A stretch of DNA of 64,000 nt from Pythium myriotylum (lineage: Eukaryota > Oomycota > Peronosporomycetes > Pythiales > Pythiaceae). This document shows positions 50,666 through 60,241 of the stretch, piece by piece. Below the pieces are notes generated by a model. It was not told where the DNA came from. It did not search any database and worked only from the letters and a program-made list of their open reading frames with translations. Every line of letters begins with the position of its first letter. The stretch's first letter is position 1. The position numbers were made by a program, and so were the translations under genes. Location: NCBI GenBank assembly GCA_023091665.1, contig JALJCQ010000019.1:496001-560000 (forward strand), given 5' to 3'.

Positions 50666-52858
50666 CTATGTGGTTGATAGTGCACTCCTGGCATCCTCAA
50701 TCTCAAGTGGGTAGAGCGTCTTGAAGTCTGAAGTACAAACTACTGCTGCTCTAGCAAAGGCAAGCTTTTCCGCGGTCGAGACGTCCATTATTGACGCCTG
50801 GCCCAGGTTCGGAGAGAATGCAGCGAACGTCGCGATTGATCCGTTCAATATTTGCGCCCGCTCAACACAGTACGGTGTGCCGTGGGCGTTGAAGAATCCT
50901 TTGTGATATGACAACGATCGAAGTATGAATGGATCCATCCATGACCAGAAGCTGGATACATTTGTCCCTTCGATGAAGAGCAAGTAGAGTCGTTTGCCAA
51001 GGTTGGTAACATTTTGGGGTAAGCTCTGGATGGCCGTGTACGAAAGGAGAAGGTTTCCGAGCGTTGGAATCTCGAAAAGTGCCTGTGGCAAAGTGTTTAT
51101 CGGGTTCCGTGAAAAAGAGATTAAGCCAGGTTTGAGGCGGATTACGACGTCGGGAATTGCAGTGAAGTTGGCAAATTCGATCGAGATGGACATTCGCGTT
51201 GGCCATACCATATCCAGGTTTTGAGGGAGAGACTCCAAGTTGGTTACACTCACGATGAAACTACGGAATGTCTGTGGAAATTGTTTGTTCGTGAGCCCCG
51301 GAGGTAGAGTTTTGTCGTAAAAGTCCGTTCGAACCATGTACAACGCTCGCATACGACTGTGAAAGCCTTGCGTCAAGCCAGCCTCCTCTGGCCAGGATGT
51401 AACGGTTGTGTTGTAGATTTTGATGGTTATGGTGTGGACAAAGTTTCCAATGGCTTTAGGCATCGTGAAGTTTGTGCAGTGGCGAATACGAATTCCAGCA
51501 GCAAGTCGAGGATCAAAACGAAACCACGCATCGCTCGTGACGCCACCATCGTCGCGGGTGGTACCAAGAGAATCACAGTTGATTTCCACAAGTGAGCATG
51601 CAGGCTGACGATTCAGCCATGGTCGCAGTGGTAGCAAACACGGCCACGAAGAATGTTGGGATTCGGCGTAAATATGTGTTCCGAGAATTGCAAAGCCCCA
51701 AGTTATGAAGACACCAGGGCCGATGACATGGAGTATGAAGTGGATACCACGTGTGAGGCGCCCATGCGGATTTCTTGATGCATTTTTGGTCAGCCCTCGG
51801 CTGGGTCCTCGTGTCAATGTTTGAGTAAGCAACCTGGCACGGGCGATAAAAGGTGCAAGACCAGCTCCAGCAACTGCAGGCTTAGCGAAGCTCTTTCGGC
51901 GCGGCTGAAGATCTTGAATTAACATGTCTTTGATCGATTCCATGCACTGCACAACACCGAATGCGAAGACGAGCCGCGAGGCCAAGTCAACCCATGACAC
52001 AATCACCATCATCTGGAACTCTTGGTACACACTTGTGAACCAGATCTCGTCATACCAGTTATTGAAAGGAAAACCAAATCGATGATCTGTGTACTGCGGC
52101 GCGTAGCTGACAAAAAGAAAGAACGAAATTCCCATGGAGGAGACGATATCCAGTACAACATCGCATACGAGACTCATCATGCGACGTAATCGGTGGCGGT
52201 CGTAGTAGACACGGTGAAGAATTGGAACTATCCAGCAGTTTGCTACTAGAAGAGCGACGTAGATTCGGATGAGCCATAGCCTTGGAAGTAATTGCGTCAT
52301 GCGGTACGCTTGGTAGGTCTGCAGAGAGGTCTCAACCAGCTCACGCACAAAGAGGAGGTGATCAAAGTAGACGAAGTCTACCCCCATGATTCCCGTTCGG
52401 CTAAACAAACGGTCGCCTGCGCGACTGATCGAGTCGACTACACGTTTGGACAACGCATCTAATGATGACGAGTGCCGGTCTGGTTCGGTTTCTGGCGTGA
52501 CTCGCTGTGTGCGGAAGAGTCCGAGGCATCTTCTTATGTGTGTACGAGCAAATGCAGAGACCCGTAAATCGGGGTAGAATACGAGTCGGCGCCTTTGAAA
52601 CGAGCCGACTATCATGAGCGCGAGGTAATACCAATGGACGGCAGAAACGACGTCGTGAGCAACTGCGACTTTGTGGTATTCGGTCTCTGCGATTCCGATC
52701 GAATACGTGCGGAACTGGAACGCTAGGTTCGACTTGGGGAGTAGCTTTCGGTAGAGCTGCGAGAAGCCCGCAAAATACACGATACAAAGACTGTGTAGCA
52801 GCAGCATCCCAAGCCACCAAGCTGCGAACCGCCACGAGGCAGGAGTCGGCAATCCCAT
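50666..52858 (-). CDS. Membrane protein with C-terminal LRR-like domain, copy 1 (730 aa)
   Basis: Family not recognised; three full copies and a relic occur here. Hydrophobic spans at about 11-31, 68-88, 197-217, 229-251, 280-305 and 373-397. A conserved core runs from VDFVYFDHLLFVREL through YQAYRMTQLLPRLW to PILHRVYYDRHRLRR and SSMGISF. After the last span comes a Cys-bearing segment (WPCLLPLRPWL, ACSLVEINC), then irregular leucine-rich repeats (about 465-640; TLPQALFEIPTLGNLLLSY, SLPQNVTNLGKRLYLL). A C-terminal module follows (FWSWMDP, GTPYCVERAQI, IMDVSTAEKLAFARAAVVC). N-glycosylation sequons in the LRR part suggest it faces outside or the lumen. A surface receptor-like role is inference. 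ATG 52856-52858. Confidence 0.84.
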   Translation of the reverse strand: MGLPTPASWRFAAWWLGMLLLHSLCIVYFAGFSQLYRKLLPKSNLAFQFRTYSIGIAETEYHKVAVAHDVVSAVHWYYLALMIVGSFQRRRLVFYPDLRVSAFARTHIRRCLGLFRTQRVTPETEPDRHSSSLDALSKRVVDSISRAGDRLFSRTGIMGVDFVYFDHLLFVRELVETSLQTYQAYRMTQLLPRLWLIRIYVALLVANCWIVPILHRVYYDRHRLRRMMSLVCDVVLDIVSSMGISFFLFVSYAPQYTDHRFGFPFNNWYDEIWFTSVYQEFQMMVIVSWVDLASRLVFAFGVVQCMESIKDMLIQDLQPRRKSFAKPAVAGAGLAPFIARARLLTQTLTRGPSRGLTKNASRNPHGRLTRGIHFILHVIGPGVFITWGFAILGTHIYAESQHSSWPCLLPLRPWLNRQPACSLVEINCDSLGTTRDDGGVTSDAWFRFDPRLAAGIRIRHCTNFTMPKAIGNFVHTITIKIYNTTVTSWPEEAGLTQGFHSRMRALYMVRTDFYDKTLPPGLTNKQFPQTFRSFIVSVTNLESLPQNLDMVWPTRMSISIEFANFTAIPDVVIRLKPGLISFSRNPINTLPQALFEIPTLGNLLLSYTAIQSLPQNVTNLGKRLYLLFIEGTNVSSFWSWMDPFILRSLSYHKGFFNAHGTPYCVERAQILNGSIATFAAFSPNLGQASIMDVSTAEKLAFARAAVVCTSDFKTLYPLEIEDARSALSTT

Positions 52859-53479
52859 CGTCTACGTGTGAGCAGACTTGATAGGAGACGACAAAAAATG
52901 TGTTGGTCTGACGATGGTGTCCTGACCCATGGACGGATATATTTAGCTTTCAAAGCTGTGAAATGCGCCCGCATCGAACGCTCCAAGTTTCGTTATCTAA
53001 ATCTTCGCGTCGAATGCTATTGCTGTTGACGAACATGCAAGTCCCGGTTCAAAGACAGTCATGCTCTTTTTCACGGTGATCCTATGGGCCGCATTCACTC
53101 ACTGCCTTGCCATCAAACGGATGATGGACAAGACGTCCGGCTTGCGTTTCCGTGGAATCCAGCGCACTAGGCGATTAAGCATCCTTGAGCATCTTCAACC
53201 TCCAGGGGGAAACAGTTCGTTGAAACCCCGTGTACATACCGCTTCTGCGAAAGAACTGACCGCGCTGGTGTGAATGCGTTCATGACTAATGCCTATTCGG
53301 AAGGATTGTCGAAAATCGAGAATCTTTTGATCACGCCTGCTGTATTTTGAGCCAGTTTTAAACGTTGTGGGGTCTTATATGCGTGAATACCCACGTAGCA
53401 CGACATGCATCGGAGAATGACCATCCAATTCCAGATTGTCAATACGTTCGCGCTTGTGTGAGAATTTCCTAAATTGACT
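52859..53479. other. Intergenic, no gene
   Basis: Upstream region of membrane LRR copy 1; short ORFs only. Confidence 0.45.
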
Positions 53480-54600
53480 CCATGCATTGGAGAACACCGA
53501 GTGTAAGCTCCAAACGGTCAGCCATGTCACCCACGACACAATTGAGATCATTTGGAGATGGACGCTTGCAAACCAAACCTCATCGAATTAGCTCAGGTCC
53601 GAAGCAAGTGCTTTGGTGCGCAACTCTCGAAGAATCGAAGTGAAAAGATCATCGACAAAACAGCATAGAGGGCAAGGGGTTTCACCTAGAAATTTGAGTC
53701 AGTTTTCCCGACATACCAAGCGTACCCCAGGACGCAGTTGCTTTTTGCCTGTGGTTGACACCGGTGTTCGTTCCACTATGCGTCGCGAAATGCTGGTGTG
53801 CTCCCAATATTCACCGTGTGCACCATAATCGCCGTCGAATGCGCCGAACAATGAGCCCGCCGATACACTCCAAGTGAAAAAAACTGCTTGAGCTGTAGTG
53901 ATCGGTGATATGTGGTCTATATCCGTATGCAAGATTTTATGCGCTGTAGCGTTGTGTCGCTCTCAGCTCGAATTCTTCCCTTCCGAAGCAGGAATTGGCA
54001 TTGCGCGAGATAAGTCAGGATAGAACTCCTCCTTTTTAAAGGAGCGAATCTGATGATCCTTGGCTCAATTTAAAAATTGAGCCAAGGATCATCAGAATCG
54101 CTGTGTAAACGGTATACGCCAAGGCATTGGCCATCGCAACGTCCAAGCGGATGACATTATTAGGTCACTGATGTAAGCTTCCTCAATACTACAACAAAAA
54201 AAAAAAAGAAAAAAAAAACGTCCAAGCGGATCTGTGCATGTCACCCCGATGTTTTGAACGGGCATGACTCCTAATAATCGTCATTTTGCTCGCCGATACG
54301 TGTGGCATGTGTACGTCGTGTAGTCTGGAGTCCACACGACAGCAGCCTTTGGAAACGGCAATTCCCGGGAAGTTGAGACATCCATGACTGCAACCTGACC
54401 AAAAGAGGTGACGTAGTTGGTGAATGATGTCAAACTACTAGCCATGATCTCCGCGCATTCCACGTAATACGATGTTCCATAGGGGTGAAAATGACCTATG
54501 TACCGCACAGAGCGACGGACAAGTGGGTACATCCATGACCAGAAAGTTGGGATGTTGGTCCCATCGATAAACATCAGGCACAGTTTACTGCTGAGCCGAG
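53480..54600 (-). pseudogene. Relic of the membrane LRR family
   Basis: Two islands of similarity on the minus strand. About 53480-53595 corresponds to the fifth span region (minus strand resembles EFQMMVIVSWVDLASRLVF of copy 1, broken). 54281-54600 encodes the C-terminal module (FIDGTNIPTFWSWMYP, GTSYYVECAEI, VAVMDVSTSRELPFPKAAVVW), ending at 54281. The second island begins right behind the stop codon of copy 2, so copy 2 is followed by a second, decayed C-terminal tail. Between the islands lie palindromes (54029-54095) and an A-rich run (54184-54220). Not functional. Confidence 0.7.
54029..54095. repeat. Two neighbouring perfect palindromes
   Basis: CTCCTTT, TT, AAAGGAG at 54029-54044, then 22-bp arms 54050-54071 and 54074-54095 around AA (arms start CTGATGATCC). 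They lie inside the relic of the membrane LRR family. Confidence 0.92.
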
Positions 54601-54606
54601 GAAAGG

Positions 54607-56751
54607 TTAGTCGAGCGCGCTTGCTTTGTCTTCGGCGCCGAGCGCGAAGAATGTGTTGAAGTCGGCGGCACAGGCCACGGCAGTCTTCGTGAAGGCCAGT
54701 TTCGCGGGTGTCGACACGTCCATCACAGCGGCCTGGCCCGAGTTAGGAGCGAAAGTCGAGAACGCCGAGCGAGTGCCGTTCAAGATCTGGGCTCGCTCGA
54801 CACAGTAAGGCGTGCCGTGGGCGTTAAAGTACCCTCTCTTGAAAGAGAGTGAGTAGAGAATGATCGGGTCCATCCACGACCAAAACGTTGTCACGTTGGT
54901 GCCTTCAAGGAACAGGAAGCCGAGTGCACGACTAGGCTTGGTGACGTTGCGAGGAAGTTCCTGAAGCGCCGTGTACGAGAGCATGAGATTGGCCAACACC
55001 GGTACCTCAAAAAGAGCGTGAGGTAACGACCTGATGGGGCTGTGCGCAAACGAGAGTGAGCCTGGCTGAAGGCGAACTAGCGATTCAGGGAGAGACGTCA
55101 GTTTGGAGAACTCGAACACCATCATCATTCCGTGTGGCCACTTCCGATCGAGATCATCTGGTAATGCCTTCAAGTTACTCACACTCGAAATTACTCGACG
55201 TAGCGTCGCCGGGTGCTGGTCGCTGGTTAACCCTGGAGGAAGTAGCCCGCTTGGAAGATCCGTTCGAACCAAGAACAAAACTCGCATATTTGGGTGAGAG
55301 GACCCTGTTAGTGCCGCTTCGTCTGGCCATGACACAATACTCGAGTTGTAGATCTTGATGATGACAACACTGGTAAGGTTCTTGACAGTGGTAGGCATGG
55401 CCAAGTTCGAGCAGTGGCGAACACGCAATCCAGCCGCAAGTGCCGGATCGAAATGAGCCCAATCTGCAGCAGAGAGATCGGCAGCATTCAATTTCTGGCA
55501 ATTGATTTCCAGCAGAGAGCACGCCGGTCGGCTGTTCAGCCACGGCTTAAGAGGTAGCTTGCACGGCCACGATGAACGTTGGGACTCGGCGAAGACATGG
55601 ATTCCCAGAATGACTGTTCCCCACAGGACGAACAGACCCGGAGCGACCACGTGGAGCAGGATATGCATCATGCTATGGGACACTGGCTTGATCACGCTTG
55701 GGCCAATAAGCCGCGGCATTTCCTTCTTGAGTGGAGTTGATAGTCCTGTGTTCGGAAGCACTTGATGGAGTCGATTGGGTGTTGTGTCGGAGTCGTGCTC
55801 TTCGATTTTGAGCATGTCCTTAATTGCGTTCATACCTTGGAGCACACCAAACGCGAACACTAGGCGCGAAGCCATGTCCCACCACGAGACAACTACCATT
55901 AGTTGGAACTCCTGGTACAAATTCGTAAACCACTCGTCTATGAACCATTTGCCGGCTGGGAAACCAAGGCGTGGGTCCGTGTATTGCGGTTTGTAGCTCA
56001 TGAAAATAATAAACGAGACCCCCATAGAAGACAAGACGTCGAGAATGACATCGCATAGCAGACTCATTCTGCGTCGCAGCCGATGACGGTGGTAGTAGAC
56101 GCGATGGAGGATGGGCAGCAACCAACAGTTCATCACAAGCAACGCCACGTATACACGGATGAGCCAGTGGCGCGGGAGAAGTCTGGTCATCCGGTAAGCC
56201 TGATACATTTGAAGGGTGGTCTCAACTAACTCGCGGGCTAGCAAGAGATGGTCAAAGTAGACGAAGTCAACACCCATTGGCCCTTCTCGACCAAAGAAAT
56301 ACTCTCCTTTCCGAACAAGTGAATCTGCGAGATCCTGAGAACGACGAGAGATTGAGGATAAGGTTCGCGACGTAATAACACGATGCTTCGCAGTCCGATA
56401 AAAGAGACGCCGTATGGTCATTGCAAAGACTATAGCAAGGCGCTTGGTGACGTAGCTCACATCAGGATAGAAAGCAAGTCGCCTCAATTGCACGGTTCCG
56501 ATCACCATTAGTGAGGAAAAGATGGAGTGGACAACCACCACACCAAAGTGAACGTTGGCGATCTTGCTGTATTCGCTCTCTGCGATCCCAATACCATAGG
56601 TACGAAACTGAAACGCGAGATTTGACCTGGGTAGCAGTTTCTTGTACAGCCAGAATACACCGTAGTAGTACGCGATTGAGACCGCATGAAGCAAGAGCAT
56701 AGCAAACCACCATAGTGTGAACCTCCACGATGGGTGCTTTATCGTTGGCAT
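54607..56751 (-). CDS. Membrane protein with C-terminal LRR-like domain, copy 2 (714 aa)
   Basis: Same layout as copy 1: N-terminal spans (WWFAMLLLHAVSIAYYYGV; HFGVVVVHSIFSSLMVIG), the conserved core VDFVYFDHLLLAREL, MYQAYRMTRLLPRHW, PILHRVYYHRHRLRRR and SSMGVSFIIF, and a further span before ILGIHVFAESQRSSWPC. Then the Cys pair segment (ACSLLEINC), leucine-rich repeats (SLPHALFEVPVLANLMLSY, ELPRNVTK) and the C-terminal module (TFWSWMDP, GTPYCVERAQI, AAVMDVSTPAKLAFTKTAV). A loop with acidic and basic residues (about 320-355) differs most between copies. Unlike copies 1 and 3 it has no tail-to-tail LRR-like partner; a decayed second C-terminal tail follows its stop. Confidence 0.84.
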   Translation of the reverse strand: MPTIKHPSWRFTLWWFAMLLLHAVSIAYYYGVFWLYKKLLPRSNLAFQFRTYGIGIAESEYSKIANVHFGVVVVHSIFSSLMVIGTVQLRRLAFYPDVSYVTKRLAIVFAMTIRRLFYRTAKHRVITSRTLSSISRRSQDLADSLVRKGEYFFGREGPMGVDFVYFDHLLLARELVETTLQMYQAYRMTRLLPRHWLIRVYVALLVMNCWLLPILHRVYYHRHRLRRRMSLLCDVILDVLSSMGVSFIIFMSYKPQYTDPRLGFPAGKWFIDEWFTNLYQEFQLMVVVSWWDMASRLVFAFGVLQGMNAIKDMLKIEEHDSDTTPNRLHQVLPNTGLSTPLKKEMPRLIGPSVIKPVSHSMMHILLHVVAPGLFVLWGTVILGIHVFAESQRSSWPCKLPLKPWLNSRPACSLLEINCQKLNAADLSAADWAHFDPALAAGLRVRHCSNLAMPTTVKNLTSVVIIKIYNSSIVSWPDEAALTGSSHPNMRVLFLVRTDLPSGLLPPGLTSDQHPATLRRVISSVSNLKALPDDLDRKWPHGMMMVFEFSKLTSLPESLVRLQPGSLSFAHSPIRSLPHALFEVPVLANLMLSYTALQELPRNVTKPSRALGFLFLEGTNVTTFWSWMDPIILYSLSFKRGYFNAHGTPYCVERAQILNGTRSAFSTFAPNSGQAAVMDVSTPAKLAFTKTAVACAADFNTFFALGAEDKASALD

Positions 56752-58172
56752 TCCGTACGATTGGCGCCCGGTGTGTGAATGCTCAAAATGACGAATATAT
56801 CAAGTGACCAAGAAAGAGAGACTGGTGCCGGAGCTGATAAGGACAATAATAGATATTTGATGCGATCAAAGTATCTGCAAGAGCGGCGTGATTGGCTGGA
56901 CCTTCGACTCTTAGTGAAAACTGGCTTCTTCTCTCTTGCAGTGGACAAATGCCGTTCCATGGATCTTGACGTGAGGCAGGAGTGAGCCGGCGCTTTTACC
57001 ATTGAAAATTGATCGATGGTCGCTGGCATCACTTCGGAACTGAGTTGAGGCCCTCCCAGATGGATCAAGTACAAATTCTCACTAAGGTGATACGTTGCGG
57101 GGCAGCTCTTGGATTAAAGTATACGAGATGAGCAACTCCCCGAGCCCGAGGAAACAAAGCTGTTTCGGCAACCTCGGCCAAGAAAATCGATGTCTTCACA
57201 CACAGCCCTTGACGAGGATGATGGCGGAGTCGTTCTCAATGGATTCTCCAATATCACAGCAGCGGGGATCACGATGGGTGATGACAAACAGAGATAATTT
57301 CACGCAGAGGGTCCTCCTTTCACGGCTTCACAAGCGCCACAGCAATTCGAACTCATCGAGTTCGTCCAGATCTCGCGGGGGAAGCGTTCGGTAGTACCAT
57401 CACCATCAAACAGACAGTTTCCACCAAGATTCATTTCATGCATTTCAGCCCGAGTCGCTCGCAACGCGAGGATCCCGACCGACTTCAAGCTCGATATGAG
57501 ACGAGCTCTGGCTTCATAGATCGGATTCAGCAGCAGCACCAGATTCAAGACGAATGTATGGGCCAGCAATATCAGCGTCTACACCACCGAGATTCCGGCC
57601 GGGCGCTGTTCTCTCCCCACCGATACAACGTACCAGGATGTCGGCTGCTTGGGGATCGCTTCGATGACCTCAACATTCAGATTCTCGCTAATTGAACCAC
57701 TCGGACACTTCTCATCTTCATAGCAAACCCACGAGCGACACTTCCTCCCCTACGCGTAGGATCTCCATCTCCTCTCCCTCGACGCAGACTCAGAACTCGA
57801 TAGTGTCCCCGCTGGTTTCTTCTGCTGATGGTCTCTCCACGCGTCGACTGCCCATCACGTGTCGATGGAAGAGACCACTGCACTCGGTCCATAGAGAGCA
57901 GCAGAGTCGCCTGGAGAGATGCGACGTCGCCACCGAACACTGATGGCGCCATCCATCAGGAACTCTGAAAAAACCGGTATGATAGTCGGTATTAGAGTCG
58001 TAACCTCCATTTGATTGGTAGAAATGTAGGGTTAAAGGTGGGTACGGTTACTATGTAGCCATGATATGATGGAGGTTGAAGTGCGATGACATCTTCGCAT
58101 CCTGCGAGTCTCTGATGGTCTCTGGTGGCCTCGTGGAGAGCTCCCCACTCGCGAATTGAACGGGTTTTCGCC
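56752..58172. other. Intergenic between divergent genes, no supported gene
   Basis: Several 80-100 codon frames overlap on both strands, none with a recognisable family. The region serves as 5' flank for membrane LRR copy 2 (minus) and LRR-like member E (plus). Confidence 0.45.
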
Positions 58173-60215
58173 ATGCCCGTTGGCTCAGACACTGTTGGTT
58201 CTCATGGTGAGGAAATTCAAAGTCCGTTTGGGGACTTTGGGCGGTGGGACTTCATGAAGCCATTCATCGAGACGATCACTGCTCGTTGCGTTGCAGTCCA
58301 CGAGACTTACGGCCGCTTGACCGCGCTGATCTTCTTCTGGCCGGAACACAGCCAACCGATCTCTCAAGTTGATTACGAACTGTGCACTCGCCGCTTCCGA
58401 GATGCTATGGTCCTCGTGTCGTGCATGCTTCACGTCGACGCGACCACGCATCGCTTCTTCCTGAGTGGACCCATCCCGCGTATTTCCTCGTACGCCGAGT
58501 CGACCAGCACGTCTTCCGACCCAAGGATGGTGGTAATCATCAAGACGCGACGGGGAGCACAGAAAGCTGAGGAGACATTGGGGCTAGTGCAAAGATTTCT
58601 CTCTCGAAGATTTCGTGTCGAGTACCCAGGCCACGATGGGTACAAGGAAGCAAAACTTCGACTGAGGAAGCAGGAAGACATGGATGGTTCACTGGTTGAC
58701 TTTTCAGTTCCAGTTTTTGTCATGCTCTCACAGCCTAAATCAAGCAATCCACGTCAGGTCGAATCGTTCTTCGCAGCGGTTGTCGAGCTAGCCAAGGCAA
58801 CGACGTCGACCGCTTTCTCGAGACACTTCTCTCTGGCTGAAATCGCTCTGGTACTAACAGAAGTTGACGTCGGCACTGCCGAGCGCAAATTCCGCGAGCT
58901 CTTTTCTCTTGGCGTGCCGATCAAAGTGCTCCTGCCGAGCACAGTGCCGCCGATCACAACGACCCTATTCTTCAGACTGGTGGCTGATTCTGGCCCCGAA
59001 TATCCACGCGGAGAGCCATCAGTCGCCATGGTATGTTCGCACGGAGCAGCAAAGGGTGGATTATGGTCGGCTGTGGCCTACGCTCACTGTATACGCCAGG
59101 TCCAGATCAAGGACAACTGGGAACTTCACCAACTCGACTTCGGATGGATGGCTTTTGCGCTGAAGAAGTCACGATCGCTTTCTGCTCTTTCAATCGAAAA
59201 CTTTCAACCAACCGGCGATGACCTGCGCATTATGGAACAAATTGGGAACTCAAATCAACCCGAGCAAGAGTTACTGCGAAGTTTCGGGTTTGCTCCTCTC
59301 TTGCAATACCCGGTGTTGAGTTCAATTCCCTTTTTGCCGTTCGTGACACTTGAACCTGAGGCAATTCTCAGCACCATGACGGGCGAATCATTCACCGCAG
59401 TACAGGTCGCGATCTCCCCGAACTCTAGGCTTCCGGTGGTGCGGCTTGACCAGGTATCGCTTTGTGGCAAGGTCCACGTCATCGTTCCTGGTCTCGGAAA
59501 ATGCTCGACCTCAACCGCTGCAATCAAGAACCTGGAGATACAAGGGAGGGTGGAAGCCAAACCCCGAGGTCTCACTGTATTGTCGCTTTCGTGCACCACT
59601 GCATGTGCTTCCTCCGTTGCGCGGTTCGTGAAAGTATTCGGTCGCGAGTTAATTGATTTTCGTGCTCGCAATAGTCGCCAAGGAGAGGAGGCTGTATCAC
59701 TGGCTGACTTATTGGAGGCATGCCCAAAACTGAAGCACATCGAGGTCGATGGCGGATCTCTAAAAGGACTCGAGCCAATTTTCGAAAAGGCACTCCACCT
59801 CCAAGAGCTTTCTCTCGGACATACTCGCGTTTCCAACTCGGCCATGATCAAGTTTTGGCGAATCATCGGCGATCCCTCAAGTCGACTCACGCGTACACTG
59901 GAGGTCTTCATGCACCTGACACCTGCGGAGTCTGCTGTCGTGCTACAAGCACTCGACGCGCTTGTGAGCAACTCACGGCTTGGTAGAGTTACCATGCGCA
60001 TGTGCTACTCGCTCATGTCACAGTATCGGACGCAAGTGGACAGCGCTCGCCAAGTGATGATCCGCAGACAACTGTTGACTGTTCGACAAAAAGTCGCGTT
60101 TCTCAGTGCAATAGCATCCCAGAAAGCGAGCACCAAGCTTGACGAGGATTGTGCGTCACGAATCTTCACTTACTCGAGTCGCATGCAACGACGGCACCTT
60201 GAAGTTCTGGTGTAG
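58173..60215 (+). CDS. LRR-like family member E, intact (680 aa)
   Basis: ATG 58173 (MPVGSDTVGSHGEE) is preferred; the frame extends 16 codons upstream to a GTG only. Same subfamily as member D: a central KVHVIVPGLGKCSTSTAAI block, leucine-rich repeats (CPKLKHIEVDGGSLKGLEPI, LQELSLGHTRVSNSAMI) and a C-terminal block LTVRQKVAFLSAIAS ... CASRIFTYSSRMQRRHLEVL. D and E also share the N-terminal ordering of helical segments and a conserved Trp-Ser-Ala-Val-Ala-Tyr motif (GLWSAVAYAHC versus ALWSSVAYSSC). No signal peptide or membrane span. It is convergent with membrane LRR copy 3, stop to stop 26 bases apart. Function unknown. Confidence 0.82.
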   Translation: MPVGSDTVGSHGEEIQSPFGDFGRWDFMKPFIETITARCVAVHETYGRLTALIFFWPEHSQPISQVDYELCTRRFRDAMVLVSCMLHVDATTHRFFLSGPIPRISSYAESTSTSSDPRMVVIIKTRRGAQKAEETLGLVQRFLSRRFRVEYPGHDGYKEAKLRLRKQEDMDGSLVDFSVPVFVMLSQPKSSNPRQVESFFAAVVELAKATTSTAFSRHFSLAEIALVLTEVDVGTAERKFRELFSLGVPIKVLLPSTVPPITTTLFFRLVADSGPEYPRGEPSVAMVCSHGAAKGGLWSAVAYAHCIRQVQIKDNWELHQLDFGWMAFALKKSRSLSALSIENFQPTGDDLRIMEQIGNSNQPEQELLRSFGFAPLLQYPVLSSIPFLPFVTLEPEAILSTMTGESFTAVQVAISPNSRLPVVRLDQVSLCGKVHVIVPGLGKCSTSTAAIKNLEIQGRVEAKPRGLTVLSLSCTTACASSVARFVKVFGRELIDFRARNSRQGEEAVSLADLLEACPKLKHIEVDGGSLKGLEPIFEKALHLQELSLGHTRVSNSAMIKFWRIIGDPSSRLTRTLEVFMHLTPAESAVVLQALDALVSNSRLGRVTMRMCYSLMSQYRTQVDSARQVMIRRQLLTVRQKVAFLSAIASQKASTKLDEDCASRIFTYSSRMQRRHLEVLV

Positions 60216-60241
60216 CCATACAAAAAATGACAGGTTAACAG

